From positions 1 through 64,000 of the forward strand of contig FODP01000010.1 in NCBI GenBank assembly GCA_900110395.1: a DNA stretch of 64,000 bases, in the 5' to 3' direction. Positions 52,187 to 60,893 of this stretch are shown in pieces (the first letter of the stretch is position 1; every line of letters begins with the position of its first letter). The position numbers and the translations under genes are program-made. This stretch comes from Rhodospirillales bacterium URHD0017 (GTDB lineage Bacteria > Pseudomonadota > Alphaproteobacteria > Reyranellales > Reyranellaceae). The notes below the pieces were generated by a model that did no database searches, was not told the origin of the DNA, and saw only the letters and a list, made by a program, of their open reading frames with translations.

Positions 52187-52982
52187 CGGCGCTCCTTCCG
52201 ACCAGAAGGCGCTCCAGGCCATAGGCACGATCGAGCGCGATCAGCGCCAGCACGGTGACGGCGATGACGACGGCCGAGACCGACGTCACCAGCGGATCGA
52301 TATTGTCCTGGATGTAGAGGAACATGCGCACCGGCAGGGTCTCGGTGCCGGGCGCGGCGATGAACACCGTCATGGTCACTTCGTCGAACGAGTTGATGAA
52401 GGCGAGCGCCGAGCCGCTGATGAGGCCGGGCAACACCAGGGGCAGCGTGATGCGCCGCAGCACCGTGCGGTCCGAGGCGCCGAGCGAGATGGCGGCGTGC
52501 TCGATCGAGCGGTCGAGGCCGACCGCCGAAGCCAGCGTCAGGCGCAAGGCGAAGGGCAGCACGACCACAATGTGCGCCAGGACCAGGCCGACGAAGGTGC
52601 CGCCCAGCCCAAGCTCGGTGAAGAAGCGCAGGAAGGCGATGCCCAGCACCACGTGCGGGATCATGAGCGGCGACATGAACAGCGCCGTCATGGCGTCGCG
52701 GCCGCGGAAGCGATGGCGGCCGATGGCGAGGGCGGCCGGCACCGAGAAGGCGACGGCAATGGCCGAGCTCAGCGCGCCGAGCCACAGGCTGCGCCAGAAG
52801 GCCGAGATGAACTCGGGATAGCGGCCGATGGCATAGAACCAGCGCAGCGACCAGCGGTCGGTCGGGAACGAGAGATAGCCTTCGGGCGTGAAGGCGACGA
52901 AGCAGACGACCAGGATGGGTGCCAGCATGAAGATGACGAACAGCGTGTGGTAGACGAGCGCGACCGGTCCATTCTTGCTCAT
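52176..52982 (-). CDS. ABC transporter permease, PotC-like
   Basis: A 268-aa inner-membrane protein with six hydrophobic segments. The EAA loop (EHAAISLGASDRTVLRRITLPLVLPG) is well kept, and LVYHTLFVIFMLAPILVVCFVAF opens the chain. This is the second permease of a spermidine/putrescine-type importer. Its stop codon lies in a family B repeat and overlaps the DAO start by 11 bp. Confidence 0.93.
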   Translation of the reverse strand: MSKNGPVALVYHTLFVIFMLAPILVVCFVAFTPEGYLSFPTDRWSLRWFYAIGRYPEFISAFWRSLWLGALSSAIAVAFSVPAALAIGRHRFRGRDAMTALFMSPLMIPHVVLGIAFLRFFTELGLGGTFVGLVLAHIVVVLPFALRLTLASAVGLDRSIEHAAISLGASDRTVLRRITLPLVLPGLISGSALAFINSFDEVTMTVFIAAPGTETLPVRMFLYIQDNIDPLVTSVSAVVIAVTVLALIALDRAYGLERLLVGRSADGR

Positions 52983-52992
52983 GACGTGCGGC

Positions 52993-53844
52993 TCATCCGA
53001 ACACCTGTGCGTAGCGGCGTTCGACCAGGCGGCTGGCGCCGACCACGATCGCCACCAGGGCGACCAGCAGCAGCACGGCGACCGCAGCGCCCAGCGGCCA
53101 GTTGAGCGTGTTGAGGAATTCGTCGTAGGCCAGCGTCGAGGCGACTTTCAGCCGACGGCCGCCGATGATGGCGGGCGTGGCGAAGGCGCTGGCCGCCAGG
53201 GCGAAGACGATGATGGCGCCCGACAGGATGCCGGGCATGACCTGCGGCAGCACGATGCGGCGCACAACCGTGAACGGACTGGCGCCCAGCGCCACCGCCG
53301 CGTTCTCGACCTGCGGGTCGAGGCGCTGCAGCGCCGCCCACACCGCCAGCACCATGTAGGGCATCAGCACATGCGTCAGCGCCACGATGACGCCGGTCTC
53401 GGTGAACATGAACGGCAATGGGGCGGAGATCACGCCCATCGACACCAGCGCCTTGTTGATGAGCCCCGAGTTCCCGCCGAACAGCAGAGCCCAGCCCAGG
53501 GTGCGCGCGACCACCGAGATCAGCAGCGGGCCCAGGATCACCAGCAGGAAGAGGCCGCGCCACGGGCTCTTCATGCGATTGAGGATGTAGGCCTCGGGCG
53601 CGCCCAGCAGGGCGGCGAACAGCGTGACGAAGAAGGCGATGCGGAAGGTCCGCCAGAACATCTCCAGGAAGTAGGAGTCGGTAAAGACCTCGCGCCAGTT
53701 CTTAAGGGTGAACACCGGCTCGATGCCCTTGTACTGGCCCCAGTCGTGGAACGACAGCAGCACGGTCATGACCAGCGGGATGATCACGATGGCGCCGAAC
53801 AGCAGCAGCGCCGGGAGGCTGAGGAGGTAGGGCGTCGATTTCAT
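52993..53844 (-). CDS. ABC transporter permease, PotB-like
   Basis: The ATG at 53844 overlaps the ATPase stop by 4 bp, giving 283 aa with six membrane spans. The EAA loop (ENAAVALGASPFTVVRRIVLPQVMPG) contacts the ATPase. It forms the translocation pore with the PotC-like protein encoded 10 bp downstream. The family (2_aminoethylphosphonate/spermidine-type) transports amines and related compounds. Confidence 0.93.
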   Translation of the reverse strand: MKSTPYLLSLPALLLFGAIVIIPLVMTVLLSFHDWGQYKGIEPVFTLKNWREVFTDSYFLEMFWRTFRIAFFVTLFAALLGAPEAYILNRMKSPWRGLFLLVILGPLLISVVARTLGWALLFGGNSGLINKALVSMGVISAPLPFMFTETGVIVALTHVLMPYMVLAVWAALQRLDPQVENAAVALGASPFTVVRRIVLPQVMPGILSGAIIVFALAASAFATPAIIGGRRLKVASTLAYDEFLNTLNWPLGAAVAVLLLVALVAIVVGASRLVERRYAQVFG

Positions 53845-54764
53845 GTCGCGGCCCACGCGAGGTGTACCGCCTCACCCTCGCCCGGCATCGCCTCGCCGGT
53901 GTTCTGGCGGATGACCGTCACCAGGCCGCCAGCCGTCTCGACCTGATAGAGCCAATGGTTGCCCTGGAAGATGCGCGTGCGCACCTTGCCGGCGAGGCCC
54001 GACGTCGCGAACCAGATCTTCTCCGGCCGCACCGTCGTGCCGTTCACGAGATTGGTGCGGCCCAGGAAGTTCGCGACGAACGGCGTCGCCGGCCGCTCAT
54101 AGGCCTCGTGCGGCGGGCCGATCTGCTCGGCGCGGCCGTGGTTCATCACCACCACGCGGTCCGACAGCGCCATCGCCTCGGCCTGGTCGTGGGTCACCAG
54201 GATGGTCGTGGTGCCGACCGTGCGCTGGATCTGGCGCAGCTCGATCTGCATCTCCTCGCGCAGCTTGGCGTCGAGGTTCGAGAGCGGCTCATCGAGCAGC
54301 AGGATCTGCGGCCGGATGACCAGCGCGCGAGCGAGCGCCACGCGCTGCTGCTGGCCGCCCGACATCTGGCGCGGGTAGCGGCCGGTAAAGGCGCCGAGGC
54401 CGACCAGCTCCAACGTCTCGCCGACGCGCCGGGTGCGCTCGGCGGCGGCGACGCCCTGCATCTCGAGCCCGAACGCCACGTTCTCCACCACCGTCATGTG
54501 CGGGAAGAGCGCATAGCTCTGGAACACGATGCCGAGCCCGCGCTTGGCCGGCTTCACCGCCAGAAGGTCGCGGCCTTCCAGCCGGATCGCGCCGCCGCTC
54601 GGCTCGACGAAGCCCGCGATCATCTGCAGGGTCGTGGTCTTGCCGCAGCCCGACGGCCCCAGCAGGGAGACGAACTCACCTTTCTCGACGGACAAGGTCA
54701 GGCCGTCGACGGCGGTGTGGGTGCCGAAGCGCTTGCTCAGCCCTTCCAGCGACAGGAAGCTCAT
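53841..54764 (-). CDS. ABC transporter ATP-binding protein, PotA-like
   Basis: The ATG at 54764 gives 307 aa; sequence further upstream is repeat A in frame and is not protein-like. Walker A is GPSGCGKTT (36-44), followed by the Q-loop, signature MSGGQQQRVALARAL, Walker B ILLLDEPLSNLD and the switch VTHDQAEAM. A C-terminal TOBE-like domain follows (NGTTVRPEKIWFA). It powers the amine-type importer and is 4 bp overlapped by the permease gene. Confidence 0.94.
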   Translation of the reverse strand: MSFLSLEGLSKRFGTHTAVDGLTLSVEKGEFVSLLGPSGCGKTTTLQMIAGFVEPSGGAIRLEGRDLLAVKPAKRGLGIVFQSYALFPHMTVVENVAFGLEMQGVAAAERTRRVGETLELVGLGAFTGRYPRQMSGGQQQRVALARALVIRPQILLLDEPLSNLDAKLREEMQIELRQIQRTVGTTTILVTHDQAEAMALSDRVVVMNHGRAEQIGPPHEAYERPATPFVANFLGRTNLVNGTTVRPEKIWFATSGLAGKVRTRIFQGNHWLYQVETAGGLVTVIRQNTGEAMPGEGEAVHLAWAAT

Positions 54765-54783
54765 CGCACCGCTCGCTCGTGCT

Positions 54784-54876
54784 CCTCTCCCCCCGCCAGG
54801 GGGAGAGGTTGGGTGAGGGGATTGCACGAGCTGTCGAAGCCCCCTCACCTAGCCTCTCCCCCTGGCGGGGGAGAGG
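54784..54876 (-). repeat. Intergenic palindromic repeat family A, copy 3
   Basis: A full 93-bp copy with paired ends (CCTCTCCCC..GGGGAGAGG), sharing TTGCACGAGCTGTCGAAG with copy 1 and the CCCCCTCACCT block with copy 2. It lies between the receptor gene and the ATPase gene inside the operon, so it could act as a stem-loop that sets receptor transcripts above the downstream genes. Confidence 0.88.
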
Positions 54877-54900
54877 AACATGAGTCGAGGCAAGCAAGAA

Positions 54901-55938
54901 TCACCGCTCCACCTCGCGGTTCCAGCGCTTGGTCCAGTCCTCGCGCTGGGCGTTGATGACATCCCAGTCGGGTGAGATGATCAGCTTGGCGCGCTCGCCG
55001 ACCGGCGCCATCTTCAGCTCCGGCATGTTGACGTCGACCTTGGTGTTGACCGGGCCGTTGCCCATGTCCTTGGCCAGCGCGGTCTGCACCGGCGCTGAGA
55101 TCAGCGTCTTGATGAACTCGTGCGCCAGCGGATTGACGTTGGCCTTGGCGACCGGGCAGGCCGAGGCGAGCAGGATCGGGGCGCCTTCCTTGGGATAGAT
55201 GAAGTCGACCGGGAAGCCCGTGTTGGCGAAGGCTTGTACGCGGCCGGTGCCCCACACGGCGATCTGCGCCTGGTTGGACTGGAACAGCTCGGTCATCTTG
55301 CCCGGTGAGGGCTCGTAGACCAGCACGTTGGGATTGACGTCGGCCTTCATCACCTTGAAGCCCGGCTCGATGTTCTTCTCGCCGCCGCCGTTCATGCGGG
55401 CGAACATCATCAGCGTATAGAGGCCGTAAGTGTTGTTGATCGGCGGGATGACCAGCAGCTTCTTGAACTTGGGATCCTTGAGGTCGTTCCACGAGGTCGG
55501 CGTCGCCCAGCCCTTGTCCTTGAAGGTCTTGGTGTTGATCATGAAGCCGGTGCCGGTCTGGCCGACGGCGACCGCCTTGTCGTCCTTGAACAGGGCGGCG
55601 GGATAGAGCTGGCCCTTGTCGAGGCCGTCGATCTTGGCACAGAAGCCGAGCTGGATCGCCTGATACATTGGGCCGTCATCGACGATCGCCACGTCGATCA
55701 CCTGGTTGCCCTTCTGCGCCTGCAGCTTGGCCAGCGTGTCGGTCGAGTTGCCGGCGACGTACTCGACCTTGACGCCGTGCTTCTGCTCGAAGGCCGGGAT
55801 CATCTCCTTACGCAGCGTCTGCTCCCACGAGCCGCCATAGGAAGCGACCGTGAGCGTCTTGGATTGCGCGAATGCCGAAGTCGCCGCCAGCAGCGCGACC
55901 GTGCCCGCGACCGTGGCAGTAGTAATCGAACGCCCCAT
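54901..55938 (-). CDS. ABC transporter substrate-binding protein, polyamine/opine type
   Basis: A 345-aa periplasmic receptor with a Sec signal (TATVAGTVALLAATSAFA). TLTVASYGGSWEQTLRKEMI and YVAGNSTDTLAKLQAQ are typical of the PotD/SBP_bac_6 family for spermidine, putrescine and opine-like ligands. It is the first gene of the long minus-strand operon, followed by ATPase, two permeases and the flavoprotein set. The divergent LysR gene is 112 bp away. The ligand is unknown; the oxidases suggest a secondary amine, imino acid or opine. Confidence 0.93.
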   Translation of the reverse strand: MGRSITTATVAGTVALLAATSAFAQSKTLTVASYGGSWEQTLRKEMIPAFEQKHGVKVEYVAGNSTDTLAKLQAQKGNQVIDVAIVDDGPMYQAIQLGFCAKIDGLDKGQLYPAALFKDDKAVAVGQTGTGFMINTKTFKDKGWATPTSWNDLKDPKFKKLLVIPPINNTYGLYTLMMFARMNGGGEKNIEPGFKVMKADVNPNVLVYEPSPGKMTELFQSNQAQIAVWGTGRVQAFANTGFPVDFIYPKEGAPILLASACPVAKANVNPLAHEFIKTLISAPVQTALAKDMGNGPVNTKVDVNMPELKMAPVGERAKLIISPDWDVINAQREDWTKRWNREVER

Positions 55939-56027
55939 GTCCCCTCCTCCGGCGGCACCCTGCTGCCGCAGCCGGCATGGTTTCGGTCCGTCATCGTGGC
56001 GTCAAATTCGATTTTTCCGGCCGTTTC

Positions 56028-56042
56028 ATAACAAGATGTTAT
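56028..56042. promoter_or_regulatory. LysR-type operator (ATAACA-N3-TGTTAT)
   Basis: A perfect 6-bp inverted repeat around AGA in the gap between the receptor gene and the divergent LysR gene. In the other notation it is ATAA-N7-TTAT, a common LysR box form of the T-N11-A type. It lies eight bases before the LysR start and about 90 bp from the receptor start, so it could serve both autorepression and operon activation. Confidence 0.75.
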
Positions 56043-56050
56043 AAAGGGGT

Positions 56051-56965
56051 ATGCGCGGCCTCAATCCCCGCCAGATCGAGGCGTTCCGGGCCGTCGTCCT
56101 CACCGGCGGCGTGGGGGCGGCGGCGTCGCTGATCAATGTCACCCAACCTGCGGTCAGCCGCCTGATTCGCGACCTGCAGAACCACCTCGGCCTGGTGCTG
56201 TTCGAGCGCCGCGGCACCGGGCTGGTGCCGACCAGCGAGGCGTTGTCGCTTTACGCCGAGGTCGAGCGGGCGTTCGTCGGGTTGGAGCGCATCCAGCAGA
56301 TGGCGACCGAGCTGCGCACGCGCCGCGCCGGCTTCCTGCGCATCGCGGCCCTGCCGGCGCTGGCCAATGGCTTCCTGCCGCGCTTCGTCGGGCAGTTCCT
56401 GCAGGACCGGCCGAAGCTCGACATCGTGCTGTCGGGGCTGGTGTCGCATGCCGTGGTGGCGTCGGTCGCCCAGGGCCAGTGCGACCTCGGCTTCGCCGAG
56501 GCCTCGATGGAACACGCTGCGGTCGAGCGCGAACCCATGCCGCCGGCGCCCTTCGTCGCGGTGCTGCCGGAGCGTCATCGCCTGGCGCGCAAGAAGAAGC
56601 TCAGGCCGCGCGACTTCGAGGGCGAGAACTTCATCTCGCTCGGGCCCTCGACGCTGTCGCGCTTCCGCATCGACCGCCTGTTCGCCGAGCACGGCATCAC
56701 CCGCATCCTGCGCATCGAGACGCCCTTGTCGGAGATCGCCTGCGCGCTCGCGGGCTCGGGCGCCGGCGTAGTGCTGTGCGAGCCCTTCACCGCCACCGAG
56801 TACGCCACGCGCGGCATCGCGGTGCGCCCGTTCGAGCCGCAGATCGACTTCGAGTTCGCCGCGCTGTTCCCCGCCCATCGCAGCGTGCCGCCGGTGGCGC
56901 GCGAGTTCATCGACGGCTTCAAGGCCCACGTCGCGCAGTTCCTCCGGCGTGGGCCGTGGCGCTAG
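56051..56965 (+). CDS. LysR-family regulator, OccR/NocR-like
   Basis: A 304-aa protein. The helix-turn-helix region (RQIEAFRAVVLTGGVGAAAS then NVTQPAVSRLIRDLQ) and the segment LPALANGFLPRFVGQFL are characteristic of the OccR/NocR/ArgP-like branch that controls opine and arginine-family catabolism in Agrobacterium. The C-terminal ligand domain is complete. It is divergent from the receptor-oxidase operon, the usual place for its activator, with the LysR box between them. The inducer is presumably the transported compound. Confidence 0.9.
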   Translation: MRGLNPRQIEAFRAVVLTGGVGAAASLINVTQPAVSRLIRDLQNHLGLVLFERRGTGLVPTSEALSLYAEVERAFVGLERIQQMATELRTRRAGFLRIAALPALANGFLPRFVGQFLQDRPKLDIVLSGLVSHAVVASVAQGQCDLGFAEASMEHAAVEREPMPPAPFVAVLPERHRLARKKKLRPRDFEGENFISLGPSTLSRFRIDRLFAEHGITRILRIETPLSEIACALAGSGAGVVLCEPFTATEYATRGIAVRPFEPQIDFEFAALFPAHRSVPPVAREFIDGFKAHVAQFLRRGPWR

Positions 56966-56975
56966 TCTTGTGGAG

Positions 56976-57374
56976 CTAGCCGAAGCTCACGCCGTATTCG
57001 GCGGCGATGGCAGCGATGTCGGGCGGCGCCAGCGGACCGGACTTCGCGGCGCGGTCGAAGTGGCGGAACATCTCGGCCGCCTGCACGCCCGGCTTGGCGA
57101 TCACCATGAGCATCACCGTGCCGCCGCTATCGTTGCGGAAGCCGTGCAGATGGCCGGCCGCGAAGTGCAGGCAGGATCCCGCGGCGGCCCGGCTCTCGCC
57201 CGTCTCGTCGATCAGGGTGAGCTCGCCTTCCATGACGTAGAGCATCTCCTCGTCGTCGGCATGGCGGTGCGGCGGCACGAAATAGCCCGGCGGAATCGGC
57301 TGCTCGGCGAGGAACAGGCCAGCGTCCCGCATCACGGTCATCGGCGCACCCAACACATCCAGGATCTCAGTCAT
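56976..57374 (-). CDS. Cupin-domain protein
   Basis: The ATG at 57374 is preferred, as GAGGAG lies six bases upstream; ATG 57380 has none at a proper distance. The 132-aa single cupin has PPHRHADDEEMLYVMEGE (metal-binding His, His, Glu) and HLHG later. It binds a metal and probably a small carboxylate; no activity is fixed. It is divergent from a LysR gene with a GTTCGCC palindrome between them and is probably that regulator's target. Confidence 0.85.
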   Translation of the reverse strand: MTEILDVLGAPMTVMRDAGLFLAEQPIPPGYFVPPHRHADDEEMLYVMEGELTLIDETGESRAAAGSCLHFAAGHLHGFRNDSGGTVMLMVIAKPGVQAAEMFRHFDRAAKSGPLAPPDIAAIAAEYGVSFG

Positions 57375-57452
57375 GTCCATCTCCTCAAGTTGCGAGAGGA
57401 CCGGGATACGGCAGGCATTGGACGAAGCAGAGAGGCTGGTTCTGGACAGATC

Positions 57453-57468
57453 GTTCGCCCTGGCGAAC
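57453..57468. promoter_or_regulatory. Palindromic operator between cupin and LysR genes
   Basis: GTTCGCC-CT-GGCGAAC is a perfect 7-bp inverted repeat. It lies ten bases before the LysR start and about 80 bp from the cupin start, a position suitable for autorepression and activation of the divergent gene. Confidence 0.7.
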
Positions 57469-57477
57469 AATCGCCGG

Positions 57478-58365
57478 ATGGACAGCTTTGCCGGCATCGA
57501 AGCCTTCACCGCCGTCGTCGAGCGCGGCAGCTTCACCGCCGCCGCGACGGCGCTGCAGACCGCCAAGTCGTCGGTCAGCGAGACGGTGCGCGCCCTCGAG
57601 GAACGGATGGGCGTGCGCCTGCTCGAGCGCACGACGCGCCGCGTGCGCCCGACCGAAGCGGGCGCCGCGTTCTACCGCCACTGCCGGCGTCTGCTCGACG
57701 ATGTGGCAAGCGCGTGCAACGAGGCGCAGGTCGCACACAAGCAGCCCGCGGGCCGGCTTCGCATCGCCGCACCCGACGCCTTCGCCGAGCGCTACATCAT
57801 CCCGGGGCTCGGACTCTTTCTGCTGCAGTATCCGACCGTCGAGATCGAGCTGGTCGAGGCCGCCGCGGCCGCCAACCTGGTGGAACAGGGTCTCGACCTC
57901 GCCATTCGCATCGTCGAGAAGCCCGAGCCCACCCTGGTCGTGCGCCGGATCGCGACCTCGCGGACCGTCATTGTCGCGTCACCGATCTACATCGCGTCGA
58001 TGGGTATGCCCCGCAAGCCGAGCGACATCCAGAAACATCACCTGATCGGCTTCACGCCGATCACCTGGCGCGACACGTGGCGGATCGGCAAGGAGACGAT
58101 TGCCGTGCGGCCGCGCGTGCTCACCGACAACACCGAATCGGTGCGCGCCGCCGCTCTGGCGGGACTGGGACTCGCCGCCGCCCCCGAGTGGCTGGTCGCC
58201 GATGCCATGGTCGCCGGCCAGCTCACGCGCGTACTCGGCGAGCACGCGACGCCGTCGAGCGGCATTTACGCCGTCTATCCGACAAACCGGCTGCTCGCCT
58301 CGCGCGTCCGCCTGTTCGTCGACCATCTCGCGCGCGATCTCAGGCAGCGCGGCCTACCGCGCTGA
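57478..58365 (+). CDS. LysR-family transcriptional regulator
   Basis: The ATG at 57478 gives 295 aa; a longer frame to 57373 is not LysR-like. The N-terminal HTH (GSFTAAATALQTAKSSVSETV) and VRLLERTTRRVRPTEAG are of the DsdC/GcvA-like group in which a single short linker leads to the ligand domain. It probably controls itself and the divergent cupin gene. The 3' end overlaps the convergent methyltransferase by 12 bp. Confidence 0.9.
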   Translation: MDSFAGIEAFTAVVERGSFTAAATALQTAKSSVSETVRALEERMGVRLLERTTRRVRPTEAGAAFYRHCRRLLDDVASACNEAQVAHKQPAGRLRIAAPDAFAERYIIPGLGLFLLQYPTVEIELVEAAAAANLVEQGLDLAIRIVEKPEPTLVVRRIATSRTVIVASPIYIASMGMPRKPSDIQKHHLIGFTPITWRDTWRIGKETIAVRPRVLTDNTESVRAAALAGLGLAAAPEWLVADAMVAGQLTRVLGEHATPSSGIYAVYPTNRLLASRVRLFVDHLARDLRQRGLPR

Positions 58366-59265
58366 GGCAAGCAGGAACGTCAGCTCGTGCTTGTTGTGAT
58401 GCAGGTGCAGTACCCGCGCGCCGGGGATCGCGGCGAACGCGGCCGCTGACTCGTGATCTGTCTCGCCTTGGAACTTGAGCGTGCAGACGAAATTGCCGAC
58501 AAGGCCGGACGACCGCCACGTCTCGACGAGCCGCAACAGGCGAGCCGGATAGCAGACAATGTCGGAGAAGAGCCAGTCAACGGCGCCCACGCTCTCCGGC
58601 GCGAGCGCAAAGGCGCTTTCGCCACGCCAGGCGACGCCCGGCATCGCCGCCACCTTGGGATCGAGCGGCGCCTTGTCGACGGCGATCACCGACGCGCCGA
58701 GACCGGCCAGCACCCAGGTCCAGCCGCCCGGCGACGCCCCGAGATCGAGACAGCGTTCGCCCGGACCCGGCCAGCGGCCGAGGCGGACCAGGGCTTCCCA
58801 AAGTTTTAGATAGGCACGGTTGGGCGGGCCGGTCTTGTCCTCGACGAAGGCCACCTCGCCGTTGGCGAAAGGCGAGCTGCAGTACGCTGCGGCCAACATG
58901 CGGTCAGGTGACAACAGGGTCCATGAACCCAGCGGCGCCGAGGGCGCCTTCGCCGGGAACACGATGGGCTTGGCCGAGACGTGCGGCAGGCGCTCCTGGA
59001 TCAGCGCCGCACGGCGGTGATGCAGCGGCGCATACATTGCCCAATTGCGCTGGATGTCGCGCAACGTCTTGGCCGCGCTGCCGATCGAGCCGACGGGAAG
59101 CTCCTGGCAATCGTGCCAGATGTTGGCGGCCCAGGCTGCCGCGACCGCCGCGCCGTCGCACACGAACAGGCGTTCGTGACGATGATTTACGGCGACGCCG
59201 GCGCGCCGCAGCTCTTCCTGCAGCTGGTCCGTAAAGCCATCGGCGGCGAGGTAGGCGGTGGTCAT
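58354..59265 (-). CDS. RlmM-like SAM-dependent RNA methyltransferase (FtsJ type)
   Basis: A 303-aa protein with the RrmJ/FtsJ-type fold. The SAM motif is LDLGASPGGWTWVL, followed by IAVDKAPL, the catalytic-loop FSDIVCYPARLL and the K in CTLKFQGETD; the K-D-K-E tetrad of 2'-O methyltransferases is plausible. The first 120 residues resemble the RlmM N-terminal RNA-binding region. E. coli RlmM methylates C2498 of 23S rRNA and is longer (about 366 aa), so this is a shorter relative (COG2933). Confidence 0.82.
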   Translation of the reverse strand: MTTAYLAADGFTDQLQEELRRAGVAVNHRHERLFVCDGAAVAAAWAANIWHDCQELPVGSIGSAAKTLRDIQRNWAMYAPLHHRRAALIQERLPHVSAKPIVFPAKAPSAPLGSWTLLSPDRMLAAAYCSSPFANGEVAFVEDKTGPPNRAYLKLWEALVRLGRWPGPGERCLDLGASPGGWTWVLAGLGASVIAVDKAPLDPKVAAMPGVAWRGESAFALAPESVGAVDWLFSDIVCYPARLLRLVETWRSSGLVGNFVCTLKFQGETDHESAAAFAAIPGARVLHLHHNKHELTFLLASAR

Positions 59266-59322
59266 GCCGGCAACCTAAACCATCGCCCGTCGTTCGCAGG
59301 CAAGGAATTCCGGAGGATCATC

Positions 59323-59715
59323 ATGGCCAAGACATCGATGTCCCAGCGCAAGACCATGGGCCGCGTCATGCACGAATACGCGCACGGCGAGCTGAAGAGT
59401 GGGCCGCGTGGCAAGGGCGGCAAGGTGAGGAGCCGGCGCCAGGCGATCGCCATCGCGCTCGAGGAAGCCGGTGCTTCCAAGTACGAAAGCAAGGCCAAGA
59501 ACCGCCGCAACCTCGCGCGCAGCAAGGCCAAGGAAGCGACCGGCCGCACCGCCCAGCAGGAGACCGAGGGCAAGGCCCGCGTGGGTGCCCGCGGCAAGCG
59601 CGAGAGCTCGCGCGCGATGGGCGGCCAGAACGCCAAAACCAACGCCAAGACCAATGCCAAGACCACGACGCGGCGCTCGCCGCGCCGGCGGACTGCGCGG
59701 CGGGCGTCGCGATGA
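59323..59715 (+). CDS. DUF6496 basic protein
   Basis: The ATG at 59323 with CGGAGG upstream gives 130 aa, strongly basic. The N-terminal part (RKTMGRVMHEYAHGELKSG then RSRRQAIAIALEEAG) matches DUF6496. The C-terminal part is a low-complexity Lys/Arg/Ala tail containing an AKTN repeat (three units) and RRSPRRRTARRASR. It may bind nucleic acid; the function is unknown. It overlaps the cupin gene by 4 bp (ATGA). Confidence 0.78.
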   Translation: MAKTSMSQRKTMGRVMHEYAHGELKSGPRGKGGKVRSRRQAIAIALEEAGASKYESKAKNRRNLARSKAKEATGRTAQQETEGKARVGARGKRESSRAMGGQNAKTNAKTNAKTTTRRSPRRRTARRASR

Positions 59716-60212
59716 GCGGGCCGCAGCGCATCGTCAACATCGCCGAGCTGGTGATGGAGGACGGCGGCAACGGCAAGGCCTTTCAGGCCAGGCTCGGCCG
59801 GGCTGGGCCCATGCTCGGGCTGAAGAAGCTGGGCTGCTCGCTGACCGTCGTGCCGCCGGGCAAGCGCGCCTGGCCGTTCCATCGCCATCACGTGATGGAC
59901 GAGCTCTTCTACATCGTGTCGGGCAGCGGCGAGGTACGGTTGGACGACCGCACCCAGCCGGTGCGCGCCGGCGATCTCATCGCGAGCCCCGCCGGAGGCG
60001 AAGCCCACCAGATCATCAATACCGGTGCGAGCGAGCTCCGCTATCTCGCGATCTCCGACATCGCCACGGTCGACATCATCGAGTATCCGGATTCAAAAAA
60101 GGTCGGCATGGCGGCCGGTGTGAAGGATGGCGACTTGAAGAGCGCGACCTACAAGGCGATGGGCCGGGTCACCTCTGCCGATTATTTCGACGGCGAGACC
60201 GGCGGCTCCTGA
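59712..60212 (+). CDS. Cupin-domain protein, 166 aa
   Basis: A single cupin: PFHRHHVMDELFYIVSGSGE holds the metal-binding His and Glu, and HQIINTG the last His. The N-terminal VNIAELVMEDGGNGKAFQARLG precedes the barrel, and the C-terminus is an extra 45-residue tail. The pattern resembles the COG3837/ManC-like cupins that bind sugars or carboxylates. It is translationally coupled to the DUF6496 gene. No activity is assigned. Confidence 0.82.
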   Translation: MSGPQRIVNIAELVMEDGGNGKAFQARLGRAGPMLGLKKLGCSLTVVPPGKRAWPFHRHHVMDELFYIVSGSGEVRLDDRTQPVRAGDLIASPAGGEAHQIINTGASELRYLAISDIATVDIIEYPDSKKVGMAAGVKDGDLKSATYKAMGRVTSADYFDGETGGS

Positions 60213-60300
60213 AGTATTTTCAACTGTCCGCAAGGGACAGGCCATGGCTCGGCTGGCAAAGCTTGTGGTACCGTTTTTCCGAAGCAGGAGGAGGTACACC

Positions 60301-60885
60301 ATGCTTACCAGAAGAATTCTGATCGCCGCTTCGATGGCGGGCTCGATGCTCGCGGCCGGCTCGGCCTTCGCGCAAGGCCAGCCGGTCGTCGGCATCTCGA
60401 CCGTCACCACCTATTCGGCCGATGCGCGCATCACCGCTGTCGATCCCAATGCCCGCACCGTGTCGCTCGCCTTCACCAACGGCGCCACCGCCGTGCGCCA
60501 GGTGAGCCCGTCGGTCGCCAACTTCGCGCAGACCAAGGTGGGCGACATGGTCTCGCTTGCTTTCGAAGACAGGCTGACCTTCGTGCTGTCCGGCCCGAAC
60601 ACCAGGACGCCTGGCGATCGCGACACGAGCGTGACGGTCGCCACGGGCGGGGGCGGCAGCGTCGCCGGCGCCTCGGCCGGCCAAGCGGTCGCCAACTGGT
60701 GGGTGACCGGCGTCAATCCGTCAGCCGGCACGATCTCGCTGATCAATCCAGGCGGCGGCGAGGTCCGCACTTACAATGTCACCACGCCGGAAGGCCGCGC
60801 ACAGCTGCCGCGCGTCAAGCCGGGCGACTCCGTGACGGCGATCAACAGCAGCGTGGCCGTCATAGCGATTACGCCGAAGTCCTAA
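60301..60885 (+). CDS. Secreted protein of unknown function, 194 aa
   Basis: The ATG at 60301, with AGGAGG upstream, opens a signal peptide (LIAASMAGSMLAAGSAFA). The mature protein alternates short beta strands with G-rich loops and contains two similar blocks (ITAVDPNARTVSLAFTNG and VTGVNPSAGTISLINPGG), so it may be an internal duplication of a small OB- or beta-roll-like unit. It is convergent with the kinase gene. No family was recognised. Confidence 0.7.
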   Translation: MLTRRILIAASMAGSMLAAGSAFAQGQPVVGISTVTTYSADARITAVDPNARTVSLAFTNGATAVRQVSPSVANFAQTKVGDMVSLAFEDRLTFVLSGPNTRTPGDRDTSVTVATGGGGSVAGASAGQAVANWWVTGVNPSAGTISLINPGGGEVRTYNVTTPEGRAQLPRVKPGDSVTAINSSVAVIAITPKS

Positions 60886-60893
60886 GCGCCGAT

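Noticed and set aside
53841-54848. ATPase start at 54848 including repeat A in the protein
   Set aside because: Unlike the DAO case, a good ATG at 54764 lies right at the conserved ATPase start, so the repeat stays non-coding.
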